From the NCBI GenBank assembly GCA_024405015.1, contig JAKSPE010000011.1, positions 1-64,000 of the forward strand: DNA of 64,000 nt, written 5' to 3'. The DNA comes from Sphaerochaetaceae bacterium (GTDB lineage Bacteria; Spirochaetota; Spirochaetia; Sphaerochaetales; Sphaerochaetaceae). Positions 42,455-52,402 of this stretch are shown piece by piece. Every line of letters begins with the position of its first letter. Position 1 is the first letter of the stretch. The notes below the pieces were generated by a model, which was given only the letters and a program-made list of their open reading frames with translations, made no database searches and had not been told where the DNA came from. A program made the translations under genes and the position numbers.

Positions 42455-43351
42455 CTATTTGCGGGAATACTTGGTTCTGAGATAGACGGCCCAGCGCTTG
42501 AAAAAACCGTGTTTGACTTCGTTCTTGGCGTCCTTTGCCGCTTCGGTCTCAGAGATCTTGGCATTCACATGCTTCATGTCATCCCAACGTCTGACCAGCC
42601 ACATGTAGAGGTCTGCCTCGGTCTGGCCCGGGAACTCTGCAAGAAGGTGTTCCTTGCGGCTGGCTTCCACGATTTTGCTGTAGACGTTGTCGTACCAGCT
42701 GATGGCGCCTTCCTTGAACGAGAGTTCGCGCTCGAGCCCCTGGTTTGCGTAGTACTTATGCACAAGGATGTGGTTGACCATCTCCGGGTAGGAACCTGGA
42801 GCGGTGAAGACGATGTCTTCCATCGGGAGGTAGGTTGGATTGTACTGGTCCAAAAACCTCTTTCTCTCGTATGCGACGACGCTCTTTTTGATCTCATTGA
42901 TGGTCATGCCTTCCTTGAGCTGAATCTTGGAATTCAGTTCAACGACTTCTGCATCAATGTAGGCAACGCCCTTGGATCGTGCAACGGAGACTCTGTGGTT
43001 GCCGTCTCTGACAAAGTAGACATCACCGATCTTGTAGACCGAAATCGGAGGAAGTGTCACATCGTGAAGTCGTGCGGCATCGATGCGCTCCCAACGGGTT
43101 CGCAGCTCGTGGTTTCTCGGGTAGAAGGCTGAGGAGAAGTCATGGTAGCGGTTTTCGGAGCCGATGATCTTGTTCACCGCAATGGTCTGCATGCCTTTGT
43201 AGGACTCTGAGTCCGGCTTGATGAGTTTTGTGACCTCATAGAGCGACAGAAGGTCCGGATGCTTCCATCGGAATGTGGAGAATACGGTCTGCAGGTGCGC
43301 ATGACGTCTGGCTTTGTCAAAATCGATGGATGTGTCTAGGTTCTCAATCAT
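42455..43351 (-). CDS. ParB/sulfiredoxin-fold-like protein with DGNHR motif
   Basis: From ATG 43351 (overlapping the upstream stop) the product is 298 residues. The middle part has PPISVYKIGDVYFVRDGNHRVSVARSKG, quoted by FVRDGNHRVS near residue 115; the DG-H-R pattern matches ParB-N/sulfiredoxin folds that bind CTP, ATP or DNA. The remainder is helical and unrecognised. It is translationally coupled to a metallophosphoesterase. No ParA partner or parS-like site is visible, so chromosome segregation is unlikely. Confidence 0.7.
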   Translation of the reverse strand: MIENLDTSIDFDKARRHAHLQTVFSTFRWKHPDLLSLYEVTKLIKPDSESYKGMQTIAVNKIIGSENRYHDFSSAFYPRNHELRTRWERIDAARLHDVTLPPISVYKIGDVYFVRDGNHRVSVARSKGVAYIDAEVVELNSKIQLKEGMTINEIKKSVVAYERKRFLDQYNPTYLPMEDIVFTAPGSYPEMVNHILVHKYYANQGLERELSFKEGAISWYDNVYSKIVEASRKEHLLAEFPGQTEADLYMWLVRRWDDMKHVNAKISETEAAKDAKNEVKHGFFKRWAVYLRTKYSRK

Positions 43352-44025
43352 TTCGCATCTCCTAACGTAGAGTCGTCGACCATATAGCTTCCGAAGATGT
43401 TGATCACCTTGGTGTTCTTGTACTGGGTGACTCGGTTTGCGTTCTGGTCCAGAAGGTGGACATGGCCATGCAGCAGGTACTTTGGCTGGTATTTGTCCAT
43501 GAAATCGAGAAAGCAGTTGAAACCTTTGTGGCACTGGTCCTCTCCATCGCCGATTCCTGCAGGTGGGGCGTGGGTGATGAGGATATCCACATATCTGCCA
43601 TACTTGCGTTTATTTCGCATGAGCTTGTAGCCAAGTTTCCAGATTCTTCGTTTCATCTGTGCTTCTGAGTACTGGCTGTCGCCTCCGCTGTAGAGCATAG
43701 ATCCACCAAGACCTGCGATGATCAGGCCTGTCTTCTTGTCTCTCATGCACTTTCCGTCAAGCATGAAGCCATAGAACTTCTCTGTCATTTCGCTGGAGAG
43801 GTCCAGGTTGCTTTTCTCCTTGAGGACGTTTTTGCGAAAATCCTTGAGGTTGTGGTTTCCGTAGACGTAGTAGACGTCCTTTCTGAGCATCGTCGTGAGG
43901 TAGTCATGGCTGTCCAGAGGCATATCACCACAGGACAGGATGAGGTTTGTGCCCTTGTAGATCTCAGCAACGGACGGAGAGAATGCAAGGCTGCTTGTCG
44001 TATCTGAAACGCATAGTATCTTCAT
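43348..44025 (-). CDS. calcineurin-like metallophosphoesterase with altered first motif
   Basis: The 225-residue product has CGDMP near residue 32, YGNHN near residue 54, ITHAPP near residue 149 and LHGHVH near residue 184, the metallophosphoesterase metal ligands. The first motif, normally DxH, reads SDTTS, so the histidine is replaced by threonine. That alters one metal site and could shift metal choice or lower activity. It is the first gene of a run with the DGNHR-motif protein, whose start overlaps its stop. Confidence 0.83.
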   Translation of the reverse strand: MKILCVSDTTSSLAFSPSVAEIYKGTNLILSCGDMPLDSHDYLTTMLRKDVYYVYGNHNLKDFRKNVLKEKSNLDLSSEMTEKFYGFMLDGKCMRDKKTGLIIAGLGGSMLYSGGDSQYSEAQMKRRIWKLGYKLMRNKRKYGRYVDILITHAPPAGIGDGEDQCHKGFNCFLDFMDKYQPKYLLHGHVHLLDQNANRVTQYKNTKVINIFGSYMVDDSTLGDAK

Positions 44026-44154
44026 ACCTTGGTAGTCTATTGCTTAAGGTTCATCAATTCAATCACTCTTTGGCTTTCTGGGTGTTTGAAGGATTTGAAA
44101 AACGTAGTATCATCCAGTTAGCCGAAGGTCGGTACATAAGACAGGAGGGTGGTC

Positions 44155-45177
44155 ATGGCAGATATCCGAATTACACTTGAAGAGCTTGAGAAGACACTTG
44201 CTGAGAAGTTTGAAAAACATGGAATGACAAGGGAAGATGCCTTGAAATCCGCAGGGATCTTTACACGCAATGCCGCTGACGGCGTGATTTCCCATAGCAT
44301 TCTCCGTGTCAAACGCATGGTGGGGCATTGCGATTGTGGCATCATCGTGCCTACCAACATGCCGATTCTGGTGTCCGGGTTCTCCGCTGTCGAGCGTTAC
44401 GATGCAAACAAGGCCCCGGGAGTGCTTTCCGCTGGTTTCTGCATGGAAAGGGCCTGTGAACTTGCTTCCCAGTATGGAATCGGCATGGTCGCGCTTGCCC
44501 ATGCAAACCACTGGATGAGAGCTGGCTACTACGGCTGGCTTGCTGCAGAGAAGGGCTACGTGGGAATGTGCTGGACCAACACCTTGCCGAATCTCCCTAG
44601 CTGGGGAAGCATGGAAAGCAACATCGGAAACAATCCGTTTGTGATGTCTGTTCCATGCAAGGACGGCAATCACATGGTCCTGGATACCTCCATGGCACAG
44701 TATTCCTATGGAAAGCTTGAGGTTACCAGAATCGCCGGAAAGACACTTCCTACCGATGGTGGATACGACGAGAACGGCAATATCACACGTGATCCAGGTG
44801 CCATCGAGAAGACTCGTCGTCCACTTCCTATGGGATTCTGGAAGGGCTCCAGCATGTCCATTCTGATTGATGCCACTGCCGCACTCCTTTCCGATGGTGC
44901 CAACACTGCCAGTGTTGGACAGTATATGAAGGAGAACGGTTGTGACGAGACTTACGTGAGCCAGGTCTTTATCGCAATCGATCCGAGAGCACTCGGAGAA
45001 AGCCATTTCCAGGAAATCGAGAAGTCCATCAAGGACAGCATCCACAACGCAAAGCCAATCACAGAGGGTAAAGCAAGTCGCTATCCTGGTGAGAATGTGC
45101 TCGCTTCTCGTGCAAGAGCAGAGAAGGAAGGCATTGTCGTCAGTGAGGAAGTCTGGAACAGCATTTTGGCTCTCTGA
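44155..45177 (+). CDS. dlgD: LDH2/MDH2-family reductase, 2,3-diketo-L-gulonate reductase-like
   Basis: The 340-residue protein belongs to the LDH2/MDH2 (DlgD, YlbC, sulfolactate dehydrogenase) family. The catalytic histidine region is ADGVISHSILRV near residue 40, and ANHWMRAGYYGWLAAEKGYVG near residue 118 is typical, quoted by NHWMRAGYYG. GFWKGSSMSILIDATAALLSDG fits the NAD(P)H site. ATG 44155 lies 7 bases after AGGAGG. Diketogulonate reduction (ascorbate breakdown) is the nearest match. No other ascorbate gene is adjacent. Confidence 0.87.
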   Translation: MADIRITLEELEKTLAEKFEKHGMTREDALKSAGIFTRNAADGVISHSILRVKRMVGHCDCGIIVPTNMPILVSGFSAVERYDANKAPGVLSAGFCMERACELASQYGIGMVALAHANHWMRAGYYGWLAAEKGYVGMCWTNTLPNLPSWGSMESNIGNNPFVMSVPCKDGNHMVLDTSMAQYSYGKLEVTRIAGKTLPTDGGYDENGNITRDPGAIEKTRRPLPMGFWKGSSMSILIDATAALLSDGANTASVGQYMKENGCDETYVSQVFIAIDPRALGESHFQEIEKSIKDSIHNAKPITEGKASRYPGENVLASRARAEKEGIVVSEEVWNSILAL

Positions 45178-45184
45178 GGTTGGT

Positions 45185-45997
45185 ATGTTGCAGGATATTT
45201 CACCAAGTCGATACAACAACGAATTCAAGCCACGCCAGCCGAAGGACGGGGATGGTATTCTGGTTTTCGGAAAGAACACCGTTTTGGCCAAGGCCAGCGA
45301 CAACGTGCTCTCAATCCCACGATTTCCGCTTCTGAATGCGTCAATTGATGATTTTCTGTTCTGCATCGACGATGTTGCTTTCTATTGCCCAAAGGGTGAA
45401 GTCAGCCTAGAGGGCTATGAGATGATGTCCACGCGTGCTGTGTTTCGCATGCTTCCGAAAGAACTTCCGTTTGCTGTGACAACAGGCTATCACATCTGGT
45501 CCTGGAGACATTATCACAAGTTCTGTGGCGTCTGTGGTACCACTTTGCAGCCTTCGGAGCGTGAGCGCGCCTTGGTGTGTCCAGACTGTGGCCATACCAT
45601 TTATCCAGACATCCATCCGGCTGTGAACATCGCAATTCGTAATGGAGACAGGCTCCTTCTTGCCAAGCATCAGGGAGTCCGAAACTCCTTCTATGCCCTG
45701 ATTGCAGGTTTCATCGAAGTGGGTGAGACTGCCGAGGACACCGTCAGGCGTGAGCCGATGGAGGAAGTTGGACTTCGGGTCAAGAACATCCGCTACTTTG
45801 GCTCTCAGCCTTGGGGAACTGCGGGGAACCTGCAACTTGGTTTCGTCTGTGACGTCGATGGCTCCGATGTGCCTCATATCGATGAGTCTGAGATTGCAGA
45901 GGCCAGATGGTTTGAGCGCTCAGAGGTTCCTACCGAACTTGGAACCCACAGCATCACAGGTACGATGATTGAGGCTTTCCGAAGGGGCGAGATATGA
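45185..45997 (+). CDS. nudC: NADH pyrophosphatase (NudC)
   Basis: The 270-residue product has the NudC layout: a divergent N-terminal domain, a zinc ribbon FCGVCGTTL/CPDCGHTIYP near residue 117, then the Nudix box GFIEVGETAEDTVRREPMEEVG near residue 178, quoted by GFIEVGETAED and REPMEEVG. The NudC tag SQPW near residue 205 is present, though the residues that follow differ from the usual PFPxS. It hydrolyses NAD(H) and may remove NAD caps from RNA. Start ATG 45185; 7 bases after dlgD. Confidence 0.92.
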   Translation: MLQDISPSRYNNEFKPRQPKDGDGILVFGKNTVLAKASDNVLSIPRFPLLNASIDDFLFCIDDVAFYCPKGEVSLEGYEMMSTRAVFRMLPKELPFAVTTGYHIWSWRHYHKFCGVCGTTLQPSERERALVCPDCGHTIYPDIHPAVNIAIRNGDRLLLAKHQGVRNSFYALIAGFIEVGETAEDTVRREPMEEVGLRVKNIRYFGSQPWGTAGNLQLGFVCDVDGSDVPHIDESEIAEARWFERSEVPTELGTHSITGTMIEAFRRGEI

Positions 45998-46710
45998 AGA
46001 TGTTTCTCACAAGCTCCCCGTTTCTGGAGAGCAATGGGAATATGAATCGGGCCAATGGCTTTCGAAGAAGGCTTGTCTGTGCTTCCAGAGGGTGCAAACG
46101 AGGGCTTTTTGTCGCATCTGATCCGACAAACCATGAGCGCAATGTGATGCACCTTACCGCGTTTGTGAGCATGCTGGAAAGCGGTGGTATCGTTTTGGAT
46201 GGTTTTGAGATTCTCGATGACAAGACGCGAGAGCAGACAGAAAGTCTTGTCCGCAGTTCGGATTTCATCATCCTCTCAGGTGGGCATGTTCCAACCCAAA
46301 ATGCATTTTTTGAAGAGATCGGGCTCCGAGATGCCCTTTCTGGATTTGACGGGGTGATCCTTGCCATCAGCGCAGGGTCCATGAACAGTGCCACAACCGT
46401 CTATGCCCAGCCGGAGGAGCCGGGGGAGGCGGTGGACCCATTGTACCAGCGATTTCTTGCGGGTCTAGGACTGACCGACATCAACATCCTGCCTCATTAT
46501 CAGGCAGTCAAGGACGAACTTCTTGATGGTCTGAGACTGTACGAGGACATTGCCTTCTCGGACAGTATGGGAAGGCATTTCTATGTGATGCCGGATGGCA
46601 GTTATCTGTATCGCGATAGCCGTCGTCAGATCATCTATGGTGAGTGCTATCTCATCCAGGATGGGGTGATGGAACAGGTGTGCGGGAAGGGGCATCGCAT
46701 CAGCGTCTGA
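45994..46710 (+). CDS. peptidase E-like (S51) protein
   Basis: The 238-residue product has LSGGHVPTQN near residue 88 and AISAGSMNSA near residue 124, where the serine corresponds to the S51 nucleophile, plus ILPHYQAV with the histidine. These fit dipeptidase E/cyanophycinase-type peptidases, which share the class I amidotransferase fold. It overlaps nudC by 4 bases. Aspartyl dipeptides are the family's usual substrate. No cyanophycin synthetase is near. Confidence 0.88.
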   Translation: MKMFLTSSPFLESNGNMNRANGFRRRLVCASRGCKRGLFVASDPTNHERNVMHLTAFVSMLESGGIVLDGFEILDDKTREQTESLVRSSDFIILSGGHVPTQNAFFEEIGLRDALSGFDGVILAISAGSMNSATTVYAQPEEPGEAVDPLYQRFLAGLGLTDINILPHYQAVKDELLDGLRLYEDIAFSDSMGRHFYVMPDGSYLYRDSRRQIIYGECYLIQDGVMEQVCGKGHRISV

Positions 46711-46898
46711 TGGGATTTCCGAAAAGGCTGCTGCGGACAGTATCGGGAATTTGTCTTTACGCACACGTTTGCGCTGATAAGTGTAGAATACAAAAGACTT
46801 TCTAAGTGCATTTTTTTTGGGAAAAACACGAGTTTTTTCAATTAAATTGAAGATATATGATGATGTTTTCAGTTTTTTTTATTATTATTTAATTGGTT

Positions 46899-46914
46899 AG
46901 GCACCACTGTGCCT
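46899..46914 (+). other. leader hairpin of pckA
   Basis: AGGCAC (46899-46904) and GTGCCT (46909-46914) form a 6-base stem with a 4-base loop, about 40 bases before the pckA start in an otherwise A/T-rich leader. No U-tract follows, so it is not a terminator. It may stabilise the mRNA. Confidence 0.4.
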
Positions 46915-46952
46915 TGCCGCTTGAAGATAGTTTTTCAATAAGGAGAAATAAT

Positions 46953-48554
46953 ATGGCAATCGATTTGACAGCTTATGGTATCACAGGCTCAACCGAGATC
47001 GTTTACAATCCATCTTACGAGCTCTGCTACGAAGAGGAGATGAAGGCTAACCTCACAGGTTATGAGAAGGGCCAGAACACAGAGCTTAACGCAGTTAACG
47101 TTATGACTGGTATCTACACAGGTCGTTCCCCAAAGGACAAGTACATTGTTATGGACGAGAACTCAAAGGACACAGTCTGGTGGACATCTGATGCCTACAA
47201 GAATGACAACCACCCACTCTCACAGGAGAACTGGGAGACTCTCAAGAAGATTGCTCAGAAGGAGCTCTCCAACAAGAGACTTTTCGTTGTCGATGCTTTC
47301 TGCGGTGCAAACAAGGATACAAGAATGGCTATCCGTTTCATCGTTGAGGTCGCATGGCAGGCACACTTCGTCAAGAACATGTTCATCATCCCTACAGAGG
47401 AAGAGCTCAAGACATTCGAGCCAGACTTCGTCATCTACAATGCTTCCAAGGCTAAGGTAGAGAACTACAAGGAGATGGGACTCAACTCCGAGACAGCTGT
47501 TGCATTCAACATCACAAGCCGCGAGCAGGTCATCATCAACACATGGTACGGTGGAGAGATGAAGAAGGGTATGTTCTCCATGATGAACTATTACCTCCCA
47601 CTCAAGGGCATCGCATCCATGCACTGCTCTGCTAACACAGATATGGAAGGAAAGAACACAGCTATCTTCTTCGGTCTTTCCGGAACAGGTAAGACAACCC
47701 TCTCAACAGATCCAAAGAGACTTCTCATTGGTGATGATGAGCACGGTTGGGATGACAACGGTGTCTTCAACTTCGAAGGCGGCTGCTATGCTAAGGTCAT
47801 CAACCTCGACAAGGATTCTGAGCCAGATATCTACAACGCAATCAAGAGAAACGCTCTGCTTGAGAACGTCACAGTCGATGAGAACGGCAAGATTGATTTC
47901 GCTGACAAGTCTGTCACAGAGAACACAAGAGTCTCTTACCCAATCAACCACATCGAGAAGATCGTCCGCCCAGTCTCTGCTGGTCCAGATGCAAAGAACG
48001 TCATCTTCCTTTCTGCTGATGCATTCGGAGTTCTCCCTCCAGTATCCATCCTGACACCAGAACAGACAAAGTACTACTTCCTCTCTGGCTTCACAGCAAA
48101 GCTTGCTGGAACAGAGCGTGGTATCACAGAGCCAACACCAACATTCTCCGCTTGTTTCGGACAGGCATTCCTTGAGCTCCACCCAACAAAGTATGCTGAG
48201 GAGCTGGTCAAGAAGATGGAGAAGAGCGGAGCTAAGGCTTACCTCGTCAACACAGGTTGGAACGGAACTGGTAAGAGAATTTCCATCAAGGATACTCGTG
48301 GAATCATCGACGCTATTCTCGACGGATCCATCAACAAGGTTCCTACAAAGACAATCCCACACTTCAACTTCGAGGTTCCAACAGAGCTTCCAGGTGTCAA
48401 CCCAGCTATTCTCGATCCAAGAGACACATATGCTAAGGCTGAGGACTGGGAAGTCAAGGCACAGGATCTTGCACAGAGATTCGTCAAGAACTTCGCAAAG
48501 TATGAGAGCAACGAGGCTGGTAAGGCACTTGTTGCAGCAGGTCCACAGCTCTGA
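46953..48554 (+). CDS. pckA: phosphoenolpyruvate carboxykinase (ATP)
   Basis: The 533-residue enzyme starts at ATG 46953 after AAGGAGA. The P-loop [11 protein letters not shown] lies near residue 239, followed by GDDEHGWDD and [28 protein letters not shown] earlier holds the metal and PEP site, quoted by [10 protein letters not shown]. It interconverts oxaloacetate plus ATP and PEP plus CO2. In succinate-forming anaerobes it works toward oxaloacetate and makes ATP, which would feed the malate-fumarate-succinate genes at the start of this window. Codon bias is strong, as for a highly expressed gene. Confidence 0.97.
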   Translation: MAIDLTAYGITGSTEIVYNPSYELCYEEEMKANLTGYEKGQNTELNAVNVMTGIYTGRSPKDKYIVMDENSKDTVWWTSDAYKNDNHPLSQENWETLKKIAQKELSNKRLFVVDAFCGANKDTRMAIRFIVEVAWQAHFVKNMFIIPTEEELKTFEPDFVIYNASKAKVENYKEMGLNSETAVAFNITSREQVIINTWYGGEMKKGMFSMMNYYLPLKGIASMHCSANTDMEGKNTAIFFGLSGTGKTTLSTDPKRLLIGDDEHGWDDNGVFNFEGGCYAKVINLDKDSEPDIYNAIKRNALLENVTVDENGKIDFADKSVTENTRVSYPINHIEKIVRPVSAGPDAKNVIFLSADAFGVLPPVSILTPEQTKYYFLSGFTAKLAGTERGITEPTPTFSACFGQAFLELHPTKYAEELVKKMEKSGAKAYLVNTGWNGTGKRISIKDTRGIIDAILDGSINKVPTKTIPHFNFEVPTELPGVNPAILDPRDTYAKAEDWEVKAQDLAQRFVKNFAKYESNEAGKALVAAGPQL

Positions 48555-48580
48555 GTCTGATCAGAACAGCGTACTGTTTG

Positions 48581-48614
48581 ATGCTTCCATGGTTTTCCGT
48601 GGAAGCATTTTTTT
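48581..48614 (+). terminator. rho-independent terminator of pckA
   Basis: ATGCTTCCATGG (48581-48592) pairs with CCGTGGAAGCAT (48597-48608), followed by TTTTTTT. Confidence 0.92.
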
Positions 48615-48673
48615 CTAATCTTTATGGTAAATCTTCCGTTCTATGGTGTAGAATCCTAAGGAGGAGTGAATCG

Positions 48674-50260
48674 ATGAACGAAGCGGAAAAGAGATGGAAA
48701 GAAGACTACAAGGCCTTTGATGAGGCTGCACACAAGTTTTTTGGCAAGGAGATGGACAGTAAGACCTACAAGGGAATCTCCGGTGGCTTTGGCAGCTACG
48801 CTCAGCGTGGTGGAGAGGTGAGTATGCTCAGGCTCCGACATACTGCGGGTAGAATGGACAAGCAGAAGCTTGCCTTCCTTGTATCTGCCATTGACCAGTA
48901 TGCCATCGACAAGGCCCATTTCACTACTTGCCAGGCTGTTCAGCTTCATAACCTAAACGAGAAGGCTGTGACCGAACTTGCCGTCAAGGCACTTTCTGTT
49001 GGCATCATTACCCGCGGTGGCGGTGGAGACTTTCCTAGAAACACCATGATGTCACCACTTGCCGGCGTTGAGGTTGGTGAGCCGTTCAATGTCCTTCCGT
49101 ATGCTCTTGTGACAGGCGACTATGCTTTGGATATCGTGAACCGAAAAAAGATGCCTAGAAAGCTCAAGATTGCGTTCTCCTCAACTCCGAACAACTATCC
49201 ACATGCAACATTCCGAGATCTTGGATTCGTCGCAAGAGAAGACGGGAAGTTCGATGTCTACGGCGCTGGTGGCCTGGGTAACCGACCGATGTTTGGTGTA
49301 AAGCTTGCCGATGGCATTGAGCCAAACCAGGTTCTCTACTATGTAGAGGCCATGTATGAGACCTTTGTCGCCTATGGTGACTATGAGAACAGAGCCCATG
49401 CAAGAACACGTTTCATGCAGGAGATCTGTGGTGGAGCAGAGCAGTTCAAGGAAAAGTATCTGGAAAAGCTCAAGGCCGTCTACGAAGCAAAGGATATCAC
49501 CATAACAGCACAGATGATCGACAAGGTCATGGACAGCGGTTTTGATGAGAAGGCAATTGCCATGAAGGCTGCCAAGGCCACTGCTGACCCAAGCATTCTC
49601 TGTCGTCGTGTCGTTGCTCAGAAGCAGAGCGGACTGTATGCGGTCAAGTACCATCCGATTGGTGGATCGCCGGACATGACAGTCTTTAGACGACTTTATG
49701 AGACCATCAAGGATATGGAGCAGGTTGAAATCAGACTGTGTCCGGATGAGTCTATCTATATCATCAATCTGACTTGCGATGAGGCACGCGCTGTCATGAC
49801 AGCAACAGAGGACAGCGCCAAGACTGCCTTTGAGGAGTCCGTGGCCTGTATCGGTGCTTCCATCTGTCAGCAGGGTGTGCGCGATAGCCAGGCTCTTCTG
49901 AAGGCCTGTGTGGAAATGGAGCGCGCTGAAGGTTTTGCCGATGGCGTTCTGCCGCAGATTCACATCTCTGGCTGTGTCTCCTCCTGCGGAACCCATCAGA
50001 CTGGCGTCATCGGTTTCCATGGTGGCGTAAAGCTTGTGGACAAGGTTCCAACTCCTGCCTTTACACTTCATGTGGGAGGTCGTGATCTTCAGGGACAGGA
50101 AAAGATGGGAGAGCAGGTTGGCGTGATTCTGGAAAAGGATATCCCAAGTTTCCTCAAGGAACTTGGAAAGGCTGTAGAATCCAGCAGAAAGTGCTTTGAC
50201 GCATGGTATGCTGCAGATCCAGAAGAACTGAAGGCAATCGCCCAGAAGTATTTGGCATAA
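48674..50260 (+). CDS. ferredoxin-type nitrite/sulfite reductase (siroheme, 4Fe-4S)
   Basis: The 528-residue protein starts at ATG 48674 after AAGGAGG. It has two ferrodoxin-like half-domains (TCQAVQLHNL near residue 88 and GLYAVKYHP near residue 320) and two siroheme domains. The siroheme-[4Fe-4S] cysteines are CIGASIC near residue 395 (CX5C) and CVSSC near residue 435 (CX3C). It should reduce sulfite to sulfide or nitrite to ammonia in the cytoplasm. It is a single gene; no flavoprotein partner or siroheme synthesis gene is adjacent. Which anion it uses cannot be decided by eye. Confidence 0.9.
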   Translation: MNEAEKRWKEDYKAFDEAAHKFFGKEMDSKTYKGISGGFGSYAQRGGEVSMLRLRHTAGRMDKQKLAFLVSAIDQYAIDKAHFTTCQAVQLHNLNEKAVTELAVKALSVGIITRGGGGDFPRNTMMSPLAGVEVGEPFNVLPYALVTGDYALDIVNRKKMPRKLKIAFSSTPNNYPHATFRDLGFVAREDGKFDVYGAGGLGNRPMFGVKLADGIEPNQVLYYVEAMYETFVAYGDYENRAHARTRFMQEICGGAEQFKEKYLEKLKAVYEAKDITITAQMIDKVMDSGFDEKAIAMKAAKATADPSILCRRVVAQKQSGLYAVKYHPIGGSPDMTVFRRLYETIKDMEQVEIRLCPDESIYIINLTCDEARAVMTATEDSAKTAFEESVACIGASICQQGVRDSQALLKACVEMERAEGFADGVLPQIHISGCVSSCGTHQTGVIGFHGGVKLVDKVPTPAFTLHVGGRDLQGQEKMGEQVGVILEKDIPSFLKELGKAVESSRKCFDAWYAADPEELKAIAQKYLA

Positions 50261-50283
50261 ACAATCAAAGAAACAGTATAGAA

Positions 50284-50320
50284 GAGGGTGCGATGGTGTT
50301 CTGTCGCACCCTTTGTGTTT
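50284..50320 (+). terminator. rho-independent terminator of the siroheme reductase
   Basis: AGGGTGCGA (50285-50293) pairs with TCGCACCCT (50304-50312), followed by TTGTGTTTG. Confidence 0.75.
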
Positions 50321-50772
50321 GATTGCATCTGCTTGAGGATAAAAAAAGGATCTTCACGGAAAGTTCGGGGCATCTCAGTACTGCAGCATGAGAGTATATG
50401 GTTTCTCCATTCTGACAATTGCAAAAATACAACAGAAACAGCTCATTTTTTTCCCTTGTGAGGGAAAATTTCTTTAACAGTTCATGAGAATTATCCCAAA
50501 TCCACATGGGTGCAGACTGTACAAGGCCTGATGCATGTCCCTTTCAGGTCGCCATGTCGGCCTCGCTTGGGTTATCCTGCCCCGCAGGCCTTAGCAGGCT
50601 TCCATTTTTATCAGGGTGCTGTGTTTTGAGTAAAAATTAAGAAAAACTCCTGCATTACGCTGAGTTTTTGAAAAAATTTGAGAAAAACTCATGCATTGTC
50701 CCAAGTGAAAAGATCAACAACACAGTAAAGGACTCCTGGTTCTGTCTTTCCCCGAACTTTCCGTGAAGAGCC
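50321..50772. other. 450-base intergenic region with structured GC-rich segment; no gene recognised
   Basis: No supported protein gene lies here. The stretch is bounded by terminators on both sides. Positions ~50505-50610 are GC-rich within an A/T-rich gap and fold locally: CCTG/CAGG arms around 50532-50552, a CCTGC-CCC-GCAGG hairpin near 50580, and GGCC palindromes. It could be a small RNA gene on either strand. I compared it by eye with SRP RNA, 6S RNA, tmRNA and common riboswitches and saw no match. Confidence 0.45.
50641..50697. repeat. two 16-base direct repeats around an inverted copy
   Basis: GAAAAACTCCTGCATT (50641-50656) and GAAAAACTCATGCATT (50682-50697) differ at one base. Between them GAGTTTTT (50662-50669) is complementary to the first half of either copy, so two alternative hairpins can form. 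Confidence 0.7.
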
Positions 50773-50803
50773 TAAAAAAATCGGGTTCCGAAATGGAACC
50801 CGA
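50773..50803 (-). terminator. rho-independent terminator of eno
   Basis: TCGGGTTCC (50781-50789) and GGAACCCGA (50795-50803) form a 9-base stem; on the minus strand a run of seven T residues follows. Confidence 0.92.
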
Positions 50804-50824
50804 CTTTTGTTTGTGGCGTTTCTC

Positions 50825-52159
<1,335 letters not shown>

Positions 52160-52304
52160 CTATATATTCGTCATAAAGGTTCAAAAAGTCAATAAAACAC
52201 TAATATATAAGTTCAAAATCAGGCCTGTATCATGCTTTGGAGTGTGGATTTGGGGTTAATTTATGTATCCATAAAAATTAGATTGAGAATTTGCGGAAAA
52301 TTAT

Positions 52305-52335
52305 TTCACAATATGCGAAAATTGAAGTTTATAAT
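52305..52335 (+). promoter_or_regulatory. candidate guaD promoter
   Basis: TATAAT (52330-52335) is a perfect -10. The best -35, TTCACA at 52305, lies 19 bases away. The leader to the start codon is about 60 bases and shows no purine-riboswitch core. Confidence 0.4.
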
Positions 52336-52402
52336 ATAAATGGTACATGGTTTATGATGAGAGGTCGCGGTCTGCGTGAAACTATCGTTCAAAGGGGTGC
52401 CT

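Noticed and set aside
42455..43351. Chromosome-partitioning ParB
   Set aside because: No ParA, no helix-turn-helix recognised, no parS-like repeats; only the DGNHR fold motif is shared.
44110..45366. Long open frame (418 codons) antisense to dlgD
   Set aside because: It mirrors codon bias of dlgD, has no recognisable motif or ribosome site, and dlgD is a clear family member.
46899..46914. Terminator or riboswitch before pckA
   Set aside because: A single 6-base hairpin without U-tract or conserved aptamer sequence.
50505..50610. SRP RNA, 6S RNA, tmRNA or a known riboswitch
   Set aside because: The conserved core sequences of these families were not found on either strand by eye.
52336..52402. 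Purine riboswitch in the guaD leader
   Set aside because: The leader is only about 60 bases and lacks the conserved three-way junction sequences.
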